64,000 nucleotides of DNA from Candidatus Pedobacter colombiensis (GTDB taxonomy: Bacteria > Bacteroidota > Bacteroidia > Sphingobacteriales > Sphingobacteriaceae). The stretch covers positions 4,464,001-4,528,000 of the forward strand of contig CP119313.1 of the NCBI GenBank assembly GCA_029202485.1, written 5' to 3'. The notes below the pieces were generated by a model. That model was not told the origin of the DNA, ran no database searches, and was given only the letters and a program-made list of their open reading frames with translations. The position numbers and the translations under genes were made by a program. Of this stretch, positions 43,133-52,968 are shown one piece after another; the stretch's first letter is position 1; each line of letters starts with the position of its first letter.

Positions 43133-46100
43133 GTATTTCAACCACCAGTATAAAAAGGCCGGTTCTGGCCATAGTTATGAACCTGACGATCCTACTGTTT
43201 GGGGTAATCGGTTATAATTTTCTGGGCGTAAGGGAATATCCCAATATCGACCCTACAGTAATTAATGTGCGAACATCTTATCCAGGTGCCAACGCAGGTA
43301 TTATTGAAACTCAAATCACTGAACCACTCGAAAAATCCATTAACGGTATTGATGGGATCAGGAACATTTCCTCATCAAGTAACCAGGGAAGTAGTAACAT
43401 CACCATCGAATTTAACCTGAATAAAAACATTGATGATGCAGCCAATGATGTGCGCGATAAAGTATCTGAAGCGGCCAGAAGGTTACCTAAAGATATTGAT
43501 GGAAATCCAGTTGTAAGTAAGGCTGACGCAAGCTCAGATGCCATCATTACCATGACCGTACAAAGTGATAAACGCAATGTAATGGAACTGAGTGATTACG
43601 CAGAGAATGTAATTGCCGACAGACTACAAACCATTACCGGGGTAAGTAGTGTACAGATCATGGGGCAAAGAAAATATGCAATGCGTATCCGTATTTCGCC
43701 GGATAAATTAGCGGCCTATGGCTTAACATCACAGGATATTGTAGCTGCATTGGATAAGGAAAACGTTGAATTGCCTTCTGGAAAAATAACAGGGGCCAAC
43801 ACAGAGCTGATTGTAAAAACACTAGGAAAATTAACCAACGCAGATGAATTCAATAACCTGATCCTAAAAAATCAGACTGGTAATGTGGTCCGCTTGAAGG
43901 ATGTGGGTTTTGCAGAATTGGGTTCGGAAAATGAAGAAACGGTATTGAGAGAGTCGGGCAAACCGATGGTTGCCGTGGGCCTTATCCCCCAGCCCGGTGC
44001 TAATTACCTCGACATTTCTAAGGAGTTTGACAAACGTTTTGCGCAATTGCAAAAGGATGTCCCCCAAGATATTAAACTCAATATTTCTTTAGACACGACC
44101 AAATTTATCAAAGCCTCGGTAACCGAAGTTGCTGAAACTATCATTTTATCTTTGGTCCTGGTAATCCTGATCATTTATTTGTTTTTCAGAGATTGGGCCA
44201 TCGCCTTCAGGCCACTTATTGATATTCCGGTATCATTGGTATTTACCTTTTTCATCATGTACATTTTCGGATTTTCCATCAATGTGCTGTCGTTGTTGGC
44301 TATTGTATTGGCAACAGGTCTGGTTGTAGATGATGGTATCGTGGTAACAGAAAATATCTTTAAAAAGGTAGAGGAAGGTTATTCACCTTTCGAAGCGGCC
44401 ATTAAAGGATCAAATGAGATCTTTTTTGCGGTAATCTCTATTTCCATTACCCTCGCAGCAGTATTTTTACCGGTAATATTCTTGCAGGGCTTTGTCGGCC
44501 GACTGTTTAGGGAATTCGGCGTGGTAATCGGGGCCGCGGTTTTAATATCGGCCTTTGTATCCCTTACTTTAACACCGATGCTGAATGCCTATCTGATGAA
44601 AAAAGCAGGGCATAAAAAAACAAGGTTCTACGAAGTAACTGAACCTTATTTTATAAAGCTAAATGAAGGGTATGCTGAGAAATTAAATAAGTTTCTGGAC
44701 AAAAAATGGTTGGCTATTCCCATTATAGCCGTATGTGTTGGTCTGATTGTGTTGTTCTGGAAGATATTGCCCAAGGAGACTGCCCCTTATGATGATCGAA
44801 GTGCAATCAACATGAACATAACCACTCCTGAGGGTTCTTCATTCGCTTATACGGATAAGTTTATGATGAAAATAAACCAGATGATCAATGATTCTGTGCC
44901 TGAAAAGAAAGTAAATATTACCATTACCTCACCTGGTTTTGGCGGTTCAGGTTCTACCAATAGTGGTTTCGTTAGGATGGGCTTAACTGATCCGACAGAA
45001 AGAAAAAGAACCCAGGCAGAGATTGCGGCAGACCTGACAAAGATTACCCGCAAATATTCGGAAGGGAAAGTGGTCGTTACCCAGCAACCGACTATTTCGG
45101 TAGGACGTCGTGGTGGATTGCCTGTCAATTATATCATCCAGGCTCAAAACTTTGAAAAGCTGCGTGAAAAAGTGCCTTTGTTTATGGATGAGGTAGCTAA
45201 AGACCCAACTTTTACCACATCAGATGTGAACCTGAAGTTTAACAAACCCGAAATCGACCTGATTATTGACAGGGATAAAGCTAAAAACCTGGGGGTATCA
45301 GTTTCTGATATTGGTACGGCCTTGCAACTTGGCTTAAGCGGTCAGCGTTTCTCTTATTTCTTTATGAACGGGAAGCAATATCAGGTGATTGGGCAATTTG
45401 AGGTGGGCGACCGTAAAGCCCCACTAGACCTGAGCTCGATATATGTACGAAATAACAATAATGAACTGATACAACTGGATAATCTTGTAACGGCAAAAGA
45501 AGAGAGCAGTCCGCCGCAACTTTACCGCAACAACCGTCTTACTGCCGCTACAGTCTCTGCTGGCCTGGCGCCAGGTAAAAGTATTGGTGAGGGTATAGCT
45601 GCAATGGACAGGATTGCCGAAAAAGTATTGGATGAATCATTTACTACCGACCTTGGCGGTGAATCGAGGGACTTTAAAGAAAGTTCATCGAATACACTTT
45701 TTGCCTTTGGACTGGCGTTATTGCTGGTTTATCTAATTCTTGCAGCCCAGTTTGAGAGTTTTGTCGATCCGATTATTATTATTTTAACGGTACCCATGGC
45801 CGTTGCTGGGGCATTTTTATCCCTATGGTTATTTGGGCAGAGTTGGAATATTTTTAGCCAGATTGGTACGATTATGCTGATTGGTTTGGTAACCAAGAAC
45901 GGTATTTTGATTGTTGAGTTTGCCAACCAACTTAAGGAACAGGGAAAAAGTGTACATGATGCCATTAGGGAAGCTTCGGTTTCGAGGTTAAGACCTATCC
46001 TAATGACCAGTCTGGCTATCGCCATTGGTGCTCTTCCTATTGCCATGGCTTTAGGAGCTGCCGCAAAAAGCAGGATGGGTATGGGTATTGTAATTGTGGG

Positions 46101-46233
46101 CGGAACAACATTTGCATTGGTACTAACCTTATTTGTTATCCCTGCAATCTATTCGTACTGGTCAAAAGAGCACAAGGCAAATACAGAATTAGAACAATCA
46201 TTAAAATTAGCATTGGAACATGAAAAGGGTTAA
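43129..46233 (+). CDS. RND efflux pump, HAE1/AcrB-type permease
   Basis: A 1034-residue inner-membrane proton-driven exporter. It has the standard 12 transmembrane helices with two large periplasmic loops. TM4 carries the proton-relay acidic pair in GLVVDDGIVVTENIF. The N-terminal amphipathic start and FFAVISISITLAAVFLPVIF-type helices are present, and the C-terminal half repeats them (GLVTKNGILIVEFANQL, RLRPILMTSLAIAIGALPIA). The length equals AcrB-type pumps, and the sequence groups with hydrophobic/amphiphilic efflux pumps by these motifs rather than with heavy-metal CusA types. It is the middle gene of a three-gene efflux operon, overlapping both neighbours. The exact substrates cannot be read from the sequence. 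Confidence 0.94.
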   Translation: MSISTTSIKRPVLAIVMNLTILLFGVIGYNFLGVREYPNIDPTVINVRTSYPGANAGIIETQITEPLEKSINGIDGIRNISSSSNQGSSNITIEFNLNKNIDDAANDVRDKVSEAARRLPKDIDGNPVVSKADASSDAIITMTVQSDKRNVMELSDYAENVIADRLQTITGVSSVQIMGQRKYAMRIRISPDKLAAYGLTSQDIVAALDKENVELPSGKITGANTELIVKTLGKLTNADEFNNLILKNQTGNVVRLKDVGFAELGSENEETVLRESGKPMVAVGLIPQPGANYLDISKEFDKRFAQLQKDVPQDIKLNISLDTTKFIKASVTEVAETIILSLVLVILIIYLFFRDWAIAFRPLIDIPVSLVFTFFIMYIFGFSINVLSLLAIVLATGLVVDDGIVVTENIFKKVEEGYSPFEAAIKGSNEIFFAVISISITLAAVFLPVIFLQGFVGRLFREFGVVIGAAVLISAFVSLTLTPMLNAYLMKKAGHKKTRFYEVTEPYFIKLNEGYAEKLNKFLDKKWLAIPIIAVCVGLIVLFWKILPKETAPYDDRSAINMNITTPEGSSFAYTDKFMMKINQMINDSVPEKKVNITITSPGFGGSGSTNSGFVRMGLTDPTERKRTQAEIAADLTKITRKYSEGKVVVTQQPTISVGRRGGLPVNYIIQAQNFEKLREKVPLFMDEVAKDPTFTTSDVNLKFNKPEIDLIIDRDKAKNLGVSVSDIGTALQLGLSGQRFSYFFMNGKQYQVIGQFEVGDRKAPLDLSSIYVRNNNNELIQLDNLVTAKEESSPPQLYRNNRLTAATVSAGLAPGKSIGEGIAAMDRIAEKVLDESFTTDLGGESRDFKESSSNTLFAFGLALLLVYLILAAQFESFVDPIIIILTVPMAVAGAFLSLWLFGQSWNIFSQIGTIMLIGLVTKNGILIVEFANQLKEQGKSVHDAIREASVSRLRPILMTSLAIAIGALPIAMALGAAAKSRMGMGIVIVGGTTFALVLTLFVIPAIYSYWSKEHKANTELEQSLKLALEHEKG

Positions 46234-46237
46234 TTAC

Positions 46238-47560
46238 ATGCGGGGGAAGCGTAGTATTGTTGCATTTTGTTTAATGACGGTTTTGTCCATGAGCGCACAA
46301 CTGGCTTTAGCACAGCAAAAACTTGATTTGCAAGAAGCCATTAGCATTGCACTAAAAAATAACTACGATATTAAGCTGGTAAACAACAATGTTCAGATTG
46401 CTAAAAACAATGTAAACCCAGGTAATGCAGGGATGCTACCTCAGCTAAATGGAAACTTTAGTGATGGAGGCAGCAGACAGAACATCACCCGTACGCAAAG
46501 TAACGGGAATCAGCAAACACTTGATGGCGTAAGAAATACCAGTATGAATTATGGGGCTGCACTAGGCTGGACAATATTTGATGGACTACAGATGTTTACC
46601 AATTATGAACGCCTTAAAGAGTTGCAAAAATTGGGTGAGGTGAATGCAAAAGCTACCATATTGACTACGGTAAGCAATGTAATCAGTGCCTATTATACCG
46701 TATTGAAAGAGCAGCAGCTCATCATGGCAAGAGATAGTGCATTGGATATATCTCAATTGCGTTTAAAAATTGCCAATAACAAGCTCACCATCGGCAGGGG
46801 TTCTAAGCTGGATGTACTCGCCGCTCAGGTAGATTACAATACAGATACCTCTGCATATTTACAGGAAGTGAACTTGTTAAAAACAGCAAAAACGGCCTTG
46901 AATCAGGTAATGGCTAGAGACCTTAATGTTGATTTTAAGGTTGCTGACCGAATTGATATTGATGCTGCGCTGGATTACGCCACACTGGAAGGCCAGACGA
47001 CAAGGCTAAACCCTGATCTACAGAGTGCGCTCATTAATAAGAAAATTGCTGAACTCAATTTAAAGCAGGTAAAAGGGCAGCGCTATCCAACAGTAGGCAT
47101 AAATAGTGGTTATGAATTTCAGAAGAGTGCGAGCCCGACAGGCTTTAACACCCAGCAACGTTCAACCGGCTTGACGTATGGGGTTACTGCCAGCGTAAAC
47201 ATCTTTAACGGTTTTTTACAGCGTCAGAATGAACGAAATGCAAAAATTGGAATCAGCTCTTCGGAATTGACTTTTGAAAAGACCAAACTAGACATCAATG
47301 CGCAATTGTTATCCACTTATCAAAACTATAGCACCAACCTTGATCTGCTTAAAGTTGAGAAAAGCAACATGGATATTGCCAGGCAAAACATTGACATTAC
47401 CCTAGATAAATACAGATTGGGTAGTATCTCTCCGTTAGAGCTCAGAGAGGCTCAAAGAAACTTCATCAATGCTATAATACGTTATCTAAATGCAGAATAT
47501 GAAGCAAAATTAACGGAAATCAGCCTAAAAGAAATCAGCGGTACTTTGAATATTCAATAA
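46238..47560 (+). CDS. TolC-family outer-membrane efflux channel
   Basis: About 440 residues. The ATG at 46238 gives a proper signal peptide (MRGKRSIVAFCLM to LALAQQ); another ATG at 46220 overlaps the pump gene and adds six residues. The two-fold TolC repeat is visible: LQEAISIALKNNYDIKLVNN with a helical barrel up to about 220, then LNPDLQSALINKKIAELNLK with VNIFNGFLQRQNERNAKIGI and RLGSISPLELREAQRNFINA. It would form the outer-membrane exit of the tripartite RND system encoded just upstream. No lipobox is seen. Confidence 0.92.
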   Translation: MRGKRSIVAFCLMTVLSMSAQLALAQQKLDLQEAISIALKNNYDIKLVNNNVQIAKNNVNPGNAGMLPQLNGNFSDGGSRQNITRTQSNGNQQTLDGVRNTSMNYGAALGWTIFDGLQMFTNYERLKELQKLGEVNAKATILTTVSNVISAYYTVLKEQQLIMARDSALDISQLRLKIANNKLTIGRGSKLDVLAAQVDYNTDTSAYLQEVNLLKTAKTALNQVMARDLNVDFKVADRIDIDAALDYATLEGQTTRLNPDLQSALINKKIAELNLKQVKGQRYPTVGINSGYEFQKSASPTGFNTQQRSTGLTYGVTASVNIFNGFLQRQNERNAKIGISSSELTFEKTKLDINAQLLSTYQNYSTNLDLLKVEKSNMDIARQNIDITLDKYRLGSISPLELREAQRNFINAIIRYLNAEYEAKLTEISLKEISGTLNIQ

Positions 47561-47578
47561 GATTACTATTTTTAGCGA

Positions 47579-48433
47579 ATGATTCTAGTAGCAGACAGTG
47601 GTTCAACAAAAACCGATTGGATGGGTTACAGCCCAAATGAACAAATCAGCTTTAGCACGCAAGGTATAAACCCTTATTTCCTTAATGCACATGACATTTT
47701 TAAGCTCTTTTCTAAAAAGAAAGAAATTGCTCAGTATGCAAGTCAGGTTAAAGAAATTTATTTTTTTGGAGCAGGCTGTTCTTCACCCGATAAGGTAGAG
47801 ATCATATCGAACGGCATTTCTTCATTTTTCACCAATGCATACGTTTCTGTAGAACATGATTTAATGGGTTCCGCTTATGCTACTTGTGGGGATAAACCAG
47901 GGCTTTCCTGTATTTTAGGTACAGGCTCCAATATATCGTATTTTGACGGTAAAAATTTACATTTTGGTAAACATGGCTTGGGCTATGTTTTGGGTGATGA
48001 AGGATCGGGTACATGGTTTGGCCGCAAACTGATCACTTCCTATCTATATAACCAAATGCCGGCGGATCTGAGCTTTGAATTTAGACAGGAGTTTCCTATA
48101 GATAAAGAAACGGTGATTACTAATGTATATCAAAAACCGAGTCCAAATACCTATTTAGCTTCTTTTAGCCGCTTTATGGTAAATCATAGAATGCATCCAT
48201 TTATCGTAAATATTTTACGCGAAGGCTTTCAGGAATTTATAGATACCAACATTAAAGATTATAGTGATTATAAACGCATTGAAACTCATTTTGTAGGTTC
48301 TATTGCCTTCTATTATCAGGATATATTAAGAGAGGTTTGCTTAAAGAATCAAGTTAAAGTGGGACAAATTCTTCAAAAACCTATTGAAGGAATTTACAAC
48401 TACATTTTAAGAAAAGAAGGCATTACGGTTTAG
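47579..48433 (+). CDS. GlcNAc-kinase-like BadF/BadG-family ATPase
   Basis: A 284-residue ASKHA-fold sugar kinase-like protein. The phosphate-1 motif ADSGSTKTDW is at residues 5-14, CILGTGSNISYFDG gives phosphate-2, and GYVLGDEGSGTWFGRK is the family's substrate loop. Bacteroidota homologues are usually annotated N-acetylglucosamine kinase, phosphorylating GlcNAc recovered from cell-wall or chitin turnover. The ATG at 47579 lies 18 bases after the tolC stop. A weak promoter (TTG-N18-TATTTTTA) overlaps the tolC end, so it may be partly independent. Its stop overlaps the convergent small PID-CTERM-like gene by 11 bases. Confidence 0.88.
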   Translation: MILVADSGSTKTDWMGYSPNEQISFSTQGINPYFLNAHDIFKLFSKKKEIAQYASQVKEIYFFGAGCSSPDKVEIISNGISSFFTNAYVSVEHDLMGSAYATCGDKPGLSCILGTGSNISYFDGKNLHFGKHGLGYVLGDEGSGTWFGRKLITSYLYNQMPADLSFEFRQEFPIDKETVITNVYQKPSPNTYLASFSRFMVNHRMHPFIVNILREGFQEFIDTNIKDYSDYKRIETHFVGSIAFYYQDILREVCLKNQVKVGQILQKPIEGIYNYILRKEGITV

Positions 48434-48605
48434 TAAATCTGTTAATTTTCCTTATTCCGTAAACAACCCCTGCAACTAACAACACAGCAACACCTCCATC
48501 CACCGGTACATCGGGATCACCTCCTGGAAGGCCTGGATCGTTTATTGGCATGCCCTTAGTAAACAGACAGCTGAGTATTAAAACAAAAAGAAGTACATAT
48601 CTCAT
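48423..48605 (-). CDS. Small PID-CTERM-like exported protein
   Basis: A 60-residue protein made of a signal peptide (MRYVLLFVLILSCLF), a short linker (PINDPGLPGGDPDVP), the motif PVDGGVAVLLVAGVVYGIRK and a basic tail. The P-[IV]-D-G-G motif followed by a single helix and basic residues matches small Bacteroidota proteins annotated as PID-CTERM sorting-domain proteins, which resemble the PEP-CTERM tripartite sorting signal. The mature part is almost only linker, so the cargo is tiny. It starts five bases after the T9SS type A protein stop and is probably co-transcribed. The sorting enzyme is not in this window, and the processing is inferred. Confidence 0.75.
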   Translation of the reverse strand: MRYVLLFVLILSCLFTKGMPINDPGLPGGDPDVPVDGGVAVLLVAGVVYGIRKINRFTKP

Positions 48606-48609
48606 CAGT

Positions 48610-51600
48610 TTAGTTTTTTAAAATTTTAAAGGAAGTAATGATTTTATTTCTGGTCTGATCTATCAATTGTAATGTATAAATCCCCTTTATCAATTGACTA
48701 CAGGGCAGCTGTACTGGGATACCGGGTTCTAAAATGGCGACTTCATTACGCCACACAATCTCTCCGGAAATGGTACTGATTAAAACCTTCAGGTTTCTCC
48801 AGGTTTGATTTACGGTCTTCAAATAAATGAGATCATTCACTGGGTTTGGATAAAATAAAAAGGGTTTATCTGTACCTTCATTTATTGGCTTCGTTGTTTT
48901 ATGCAGCGGTTCAAACAATAAAGAAAAACGCTGTGTACCATAAGACCTGCCGACTTCGGTATCCATAGAAAATGGATATGTACTTTCACCTGCTGCGATG
49001 GGATACTGCATGTCGAGATAATGATCAATTAAGGTAAGCTGTTCATTGTTGTTAAAGACTGCATTAAACTTCAAAGCATAGGTGCCGGTCGTCCAGCCCT
49101 TCACAAACAATTTAATTTCCCTCCGACCTGTATCTGTAGCCCGCTCATCAATTGACAATTTATTCCCATTAGTAGCCAGACCCGAAATGCTTAAATATCC
49201 CTCTCCTATTTTAGCTGCATCGGCATCGTTGATTTCATTATTGCCGGAGGGATGTAGTGTTAAAATGTAATCGTCAGATAGGTCTTCTTTATTTAAGGTT
49301 ATTTTCAACCTTGTTTTTCCATCGTATTGCGCTAAGCCAGTTTCTTTCCGGGTGGTAGAAAGCTTTCTTGAAAAGCCGGGGACAGCCTCTATATATTTTG
49401 CCTGTTCTGTAAATGTAAGTGTACCACTGTAACTACCGTTACTTACTTTAACAAAGAAACCTGCACCAGGACGAATGATATATGCCGGGTCATCTGTTAC
49501 CCGATAGGCATTGTTTTTTGTATCAAATACCCATATAAAAGGTCCAACATTGATCTTTTGTAAATTACCCCATAAAATTGCCGAGGCATAGGGATTACCC
49601 AATAAATTATACCCATCCCCCTCCGCCCCCATATCCCTGTTATACAGGTCAATCCGGAGTTCACCTGTAAACAATTTGCCGGTATAGTTGAGTGTATAGG
49701 GACGTGGATTAGAGAACGGAGTCGTTTGTATTTGATGAATATAAGCGTTTGGTTCTTCTCTGCTTCCTCTTGAAAACACATAAAATCCTTTTCCCACCGA
49801 CACATTTGTGCCCATGCTGGCAATGCTGATATATTTCTGAGATAGGCTTCCGGGCAAGGACTGATCATGGCTATAAATAGTAGCGTTGTTATTGGGAGAG
49901 GGATCAAAGCCGTTATTTATACCTCCTGGTCCCGTTACAAAAATACTTTGCTGAATCGCATTTAGGTTGTATAGTTTTGCCGTTCCCACTGATTGGTATA
50001 CTGGTGAAGTTAGCAACCACCAACCACGTGCCGTTGAAGGTGCTGAAAAATCACCATCAATAAACTGTTGTACAATTACGTTTCCAATAACATTTGCCTC
50101 GCTGGTATTTTGTATGGGCAATAAGGAGGCATGATCAGTTGGCCCGGTTGAAGATATGGTGAGCTGGCCATTAGAGTTTAACACTCCTTTAATCAGCGCA
50201 ACCTGCCTGCTTACTTTCAATTTGCCCTGGAGTAATGCTATACCTTCTTTCGACACCATATTTACTTCTAAACGGGAAACGGTACAGGTGCCCGATCCGG
50301 TAAAAGTTTGCAAAGCATAATTGCTATTAAAAACCAAGGTACCGGTATTTTGATTTAAAATAATTGATCCATTATTGACCACATCGTTTTTAAAAACCAA
50401 CCGTACTTCTTCATTTAAAGCTATTGAAGCTGACGAGCCAATTTGTGTTTTACAGTTCACTTCAAAATCACTTCCTAATGAAAGCCGGGCACCGGGTTCC
50501 AGAATAAAACTATTTACGACGACAGGAGTAACTGTTTGCAGCTCCTTTCCTGCCTTAACAATTACATTGGCATAAGGCGCCGGAACCTTTCCATAACTCC
50601 AGTTACCTTCATCTCCCCAATTGCTTGTCCCATTGGCCCCTGTAAATTCATTTGCCAGCGCTGTTTGTATAGGATTTATCTCCTGGGGCGAAACATGGAT
50701 AAAGGCTGCAGGATTAACCTGATTCCTGTATTCCGTTAACAGCCAATCTCCAGTCCTTTCTGTATGCAATATCCTCAGCTCATCAATCATCCCATTAAAG
50801 TATCTATCGTTTTGTTTGCTCTTACCAATACTAAATTGTCCGCCTTTTTTCGCTGCCGAAATAATCGAACCTCCCCCTCCTCTATGTTCTCCATTTATAT
50901 AAATCGCTTTCTGCTGATTGTTATACATTATTCCGAGATAGTACCAGGTATCCGGCAAGAGCGCCATAGTTGATTTCCGACTGAACTCACCTGAGGTTTC
51001 GAATGTATTAAAGACTATATACCCTTCTGGATTTACGGCAATACGATATCCACCTGATAAAGTATCATTAGCCAGAATAACCTGGTCGACCCCAATTTGA
51101 TTAAGTTTAAACCATAAGGTAATATACACCGTTGCTTCTGTATCTGGAGCTGCATGCATTGCTTCTGTAATTCCATTAAGCCGAACTGCTGTCCCGATTT
51201 TACCTTGATGGAAGTTAGTCAAACTCATTCCAGCATTACCTATCAAGTCCTTTCCCGAACTTTGATTGGCACTGCGACTGGTTGCAGGCACAATATCAGA
51301 GTTTACATGCCAGACATTTTGGTAAGCGCTGGTCCAGGTGGCACGGCTTTCTGCAGAGAAAGGCTTGTGCGTTTCCTTTGCCCCATAGTAAAGATAAAGC
51401 TCATTGTTGCCTGGCTTCCCTTCTGCAATCAATTCATTTATCCGCACCCAACAACTTAACTTTCCTTTCAAAGCATCATAAGTATCGAGTTGAAAGTTAA
51501 TTGGTACGCTGGATTGGGCGGCAGTAGCAAATGAGATATCCAGTTCTTTGTTATTCTGCGCCATATACACGCAACCTGTCGCCTGTTTCAATTCGGTATC

Positions 51601-51786
51601 TTCCATTTCAATCAGTACAGAAAAGTCAAGCAGGTTAACCTTGCCTTGAATCATGGATTTATCAATTGTTATCTTTTTCCGAAAGTTATATCCTGACATC
51701 CAGCTCTGCGCAATTGCATTACCATATACCGTAACCCCGAAAACAAGAATAATCATCCACTTAAACCAAAAAATTGAATAAACCAT
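48610..51786 (-). CDS. Secreted DUF2341/LamG protein with T9SS type A sorting domain
   Basis: A 1058-residue exported protein. A signal peptide ends near NAIAQ. DUF2341 (SWMSGYNFRKKITIDKS and VLIEMEDTELK) is at about 28-150. A concanavalin-like LamG domain is at about 200-350 (YITLWFKLNQ, INGEHRGGG, NGMIDELRILHTERTG). A repeat-poor beta region with WGDEGNWSYGKVP near 390 resembles the opening of the giant adhesin blocks, and a long beta-rich body follows. The last 80 residues (FLFYPNPVNDLIYLKT to IKGIYTLQLIDQ) are a type A T9SS sorting domain, so it should be anchored on the surface or released. LamG suggests binding of glycans or proteins. The gene may be co-transcribed with the PID-CTERM-like gene. 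Confidence 0.85.
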   Translation of the reverse strand: MVYSIFWFKWMIILVFGVTVYGNAIAQSWMSGYNFRKKITIDKSMIQGKVNLLDFSVLIEMEDTELKQATGCVYMAQNNKELDISFATAAQSSVPINFQLDTYDALKGKLSCWVRINELIAEGKPGNNELYLYYGAKETHKPFSAESRATWTSAYQNVWHVNSDIVPATSRSANQSSGKDLIGNAGMSLTNFHQGKIGTAVRLNGITEAMHAAPDTEATVYITLWFKLNQIGVDQVILANDTLSGGYRIAVNPEGYIVFNTFETSGEFSRKSTMALLPDTWYYLGIMYNNQQKAIYINGEHRGGGGSIISAAKKGGQFSIGKSKQNDRYFNGMIDELRILHTERTGDWLLTEYRNQVNPAAFIHVSPQEINPIQTALANEFTGANGTSNWGDEGNWSYGKVPAPYANVIVKAGKELQTVTPVVVNSFILEPGARLSLGSDFEVNCKTQIGSSASIALNEEVRLVFKNDVVNNGSIILNQNTGTLVFNSNYALQTFTGSGTCTVSRLEVNMVSKEGIALLQGKLKVSRQVALIKGVLNSNGQLTISSTGPTDHASLLPIQNTSEANVIGNVIVQQFIDGDFSAPSTARGWWLLTSPVYQSVGTAKLYNLNAIQQSIFVTGPGGINNGFDPSPNNNATIYSHDQSLPGSLSQKYISIASMGTNVSVGKGFYVFSRGSREEPNAYIHQIQTTPFSNPRPYTLNYTGKLFTGELRIDLYNRDMGAEGDGYNLLGNPYASAILWGNLQKINVGPFIWVFDTKNNAYRVTDDPAYIIRPGAGFFVKVSNGSYSGTLTFTEQAKYIEAVPGFSRKLSTTRKETGLAQYDGKTRLKITLNKEDLSDDYILTLHPSGNNEINDADAAKIGEGYLSISGLATNGNKLSIDERATDTGRREIKLFVKGWTTGTYALKFNAVFNNNEQLTLIDHYLDMQYPIAAGESTYPFSMDTEVGRSYGTQRFSLLFEPLHKTTKPINEGTDKPFLFYPNPVNDLIYLKTVNQTWRNLKVLISTISGEIVWRNEVAILEPGIPVQLPCSQLIKGIYTLQLIDQTRNKIITSFKILKN

Positions 51787-51923
51787 CAGTATTTAATATT
51801 TAATTACAAAATAACAAATTAGTTAATTTACACAATTCAATATTAAATAATTACACTTAAAATTCATAATTAAATTTATAAATAAGATAAAAATATCGTT
51901 ATTATAAATTATAAGATATAAAA

Positions 51924-51951
51924 AAGCGCCTGTATTATGATACAGACGCTT
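51924..51951 (-). terminator. Intrinsic terminator after the GAF gene
   Basis: AAGCGCCTGTAT (51924-51935) pairs with ATACAGACGCTT (51940-51951) with one mismatch and a four-base loop. Read leftward it is followed by a T-run. It separates the GAF gene from the LamG protein gene. Confidence 0.75.
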
Positions 51952-51978
51952 ACCGATTTTATAGTTTATCGTAAATGC

Positions 51979-52497
51979 TTATGCGTATATCTTTTTGGCC
52001 ATCTTTTTATTCATTTCTTTTCTGACCATTGCAGCAATCAACTCCAATTTCTTTCTTTCATGGGGCATGAATGTTCTATGCTTTTTATCAATGATGCAAA
52101 CACTTCCTGCATGAAAACCTTCATCGGTAGTTATAGGTACGGCTGCATAAAACTTCATTCCTAATTCTCCTACAATTAAGGGATTTGACATCAACCTTGG
52201 CGCCACCGAAAGTCCCTCAAACATTTCATCTCCTTCATTGAGGATAGCTAATGAGCAAACACTGGTTTCCGTATGCAAGTCTGCCCCCCGATTGGTTTGG
52301 GTCTTAACTTTCGACCAGATATAGTCCTGATCTACAAAATTAATTACGGCTATTGGAGTATCAAATATCGTTGCAGTTAATATTGCCAAATCATCAAAAA
52401 CAGTTTCCGATTTAGTATATATAATTCTATATCTATTTGATTTCTCTAGTCGGGATTGCTTATCCAGCGCAATACTGTTTCTTATTTTCTTTTCCAA
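51979..52497 (-). CDS. GAF-domain protein (TTG start)
   Basis: A 172-residue cytoplasmic protein made almost entirely of one GAF domain: a lead-in RLEKSNRYRIIYTKSETVFDD, then LAILTATIFDTPIAVINFVD, a DYIWSKVKTQTNRG segment, ETSVCSLAI with a Cys, then AVPITTDEGFHAGSVCIIDK, where the Gly-Cys end is typical of small GAF sensors. GAF domains of this sort bind small ligands or chromophores. No output domain is attached, so it may act on a partner. The only in-frame start near the family's beginning is TTG at 52497, and an in-frame stop lies just upstream. The neighbours give no partner kinase. It is probably transcribed alone. Confidence 0.8.
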   Translation of the reverse strand: MEKKIRNSIALDKQSRLEKSNRYRIIYTKSETVFDDLAILTATIFDTPIAVINFVDQDYIWSKVKTQTNRGADLHTETSVCSLAILNEGDEMFEGLSVAPRLMSNPLIVGELGMKFYAAVPITTDEGFHAGSVCIIDKKHRTFMPHERKKLELIAAMVRKEMNKKMAKKIYA

Positions 52498-52687
52498 TTT
52501 CTTCCTATCTAGCTACCTAGTTTTAGACAATTACCATACCCTATTCAATCAATGTCCATATACATTATGCTCTGGCGCTTTTAAGTCCTAAGTGTGTAAT
52601 TTACACTAAAAAAATAAGGGGGTGAAAATTACTCAAATTGTTGAATAAAACTACAAACGATCTCATTATCTGTTTCATAAAGACCAA

Positions 52688-52876
52688 TTAGTTTTCCACA
52701 ATCTCATAATCCTCAAATACCCATTCATTTTTTGGGTTCTTTTTATAATTTACTTTATAGCTCTTATTGGGAGGTATGGTAAAATGAAAAGAAAGTTCCT
52801 TTTCATTTGCATTTTTGGGAATAAAGCCTGGAAGTAAGGTATCTGCGATGAGTTTTATTTGCGATTCGGGGTGCAT
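52688..52876 (-). CDS. Small hypothetical protein
   Basis: A 62-residue soluble protein that I do not recognise: MHPESQIKLIADTLLPGF, a basic middle (PPNKSYKVNYKKNPKNEW) and an acidic end (FEDYEIVEN). No signal peptide, membrane helix or known motif is present. It has a good ATG and codon use similar to its neighbours, but short length keeps the call uncertain. It is divergent from the PorP/SprF gene, with 92 bases between them. Confidence 0.5.
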   Translation of the reverse strand: MHPESQIKLIADTLLPGFIPKNANEKELSFHFTIPPNKSYKVNYKKNPKNEWVFEDYEIVEN

Positions 52877-52968
52877 AAATTACAGCTTTAATTAAAGAAT
52901 TTAGTTTAAAAGTTCATTATACACAAAATTAATCTTATAATTGGTTACTTAATTGCTATTTGATAAGA

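Noticed and set aside
45729..46046. 105-codon frame antisense to the RND pump
   Set aside because: It mirrors conserved transmembrane helices of the pump; hydrophobicity is inherited from the opposite strand.
52560..52612. GTGTAATTTACAC near-palindrome as an operator
   Set aside because: Short, AT-rich and not placed at a promoter that I can support.
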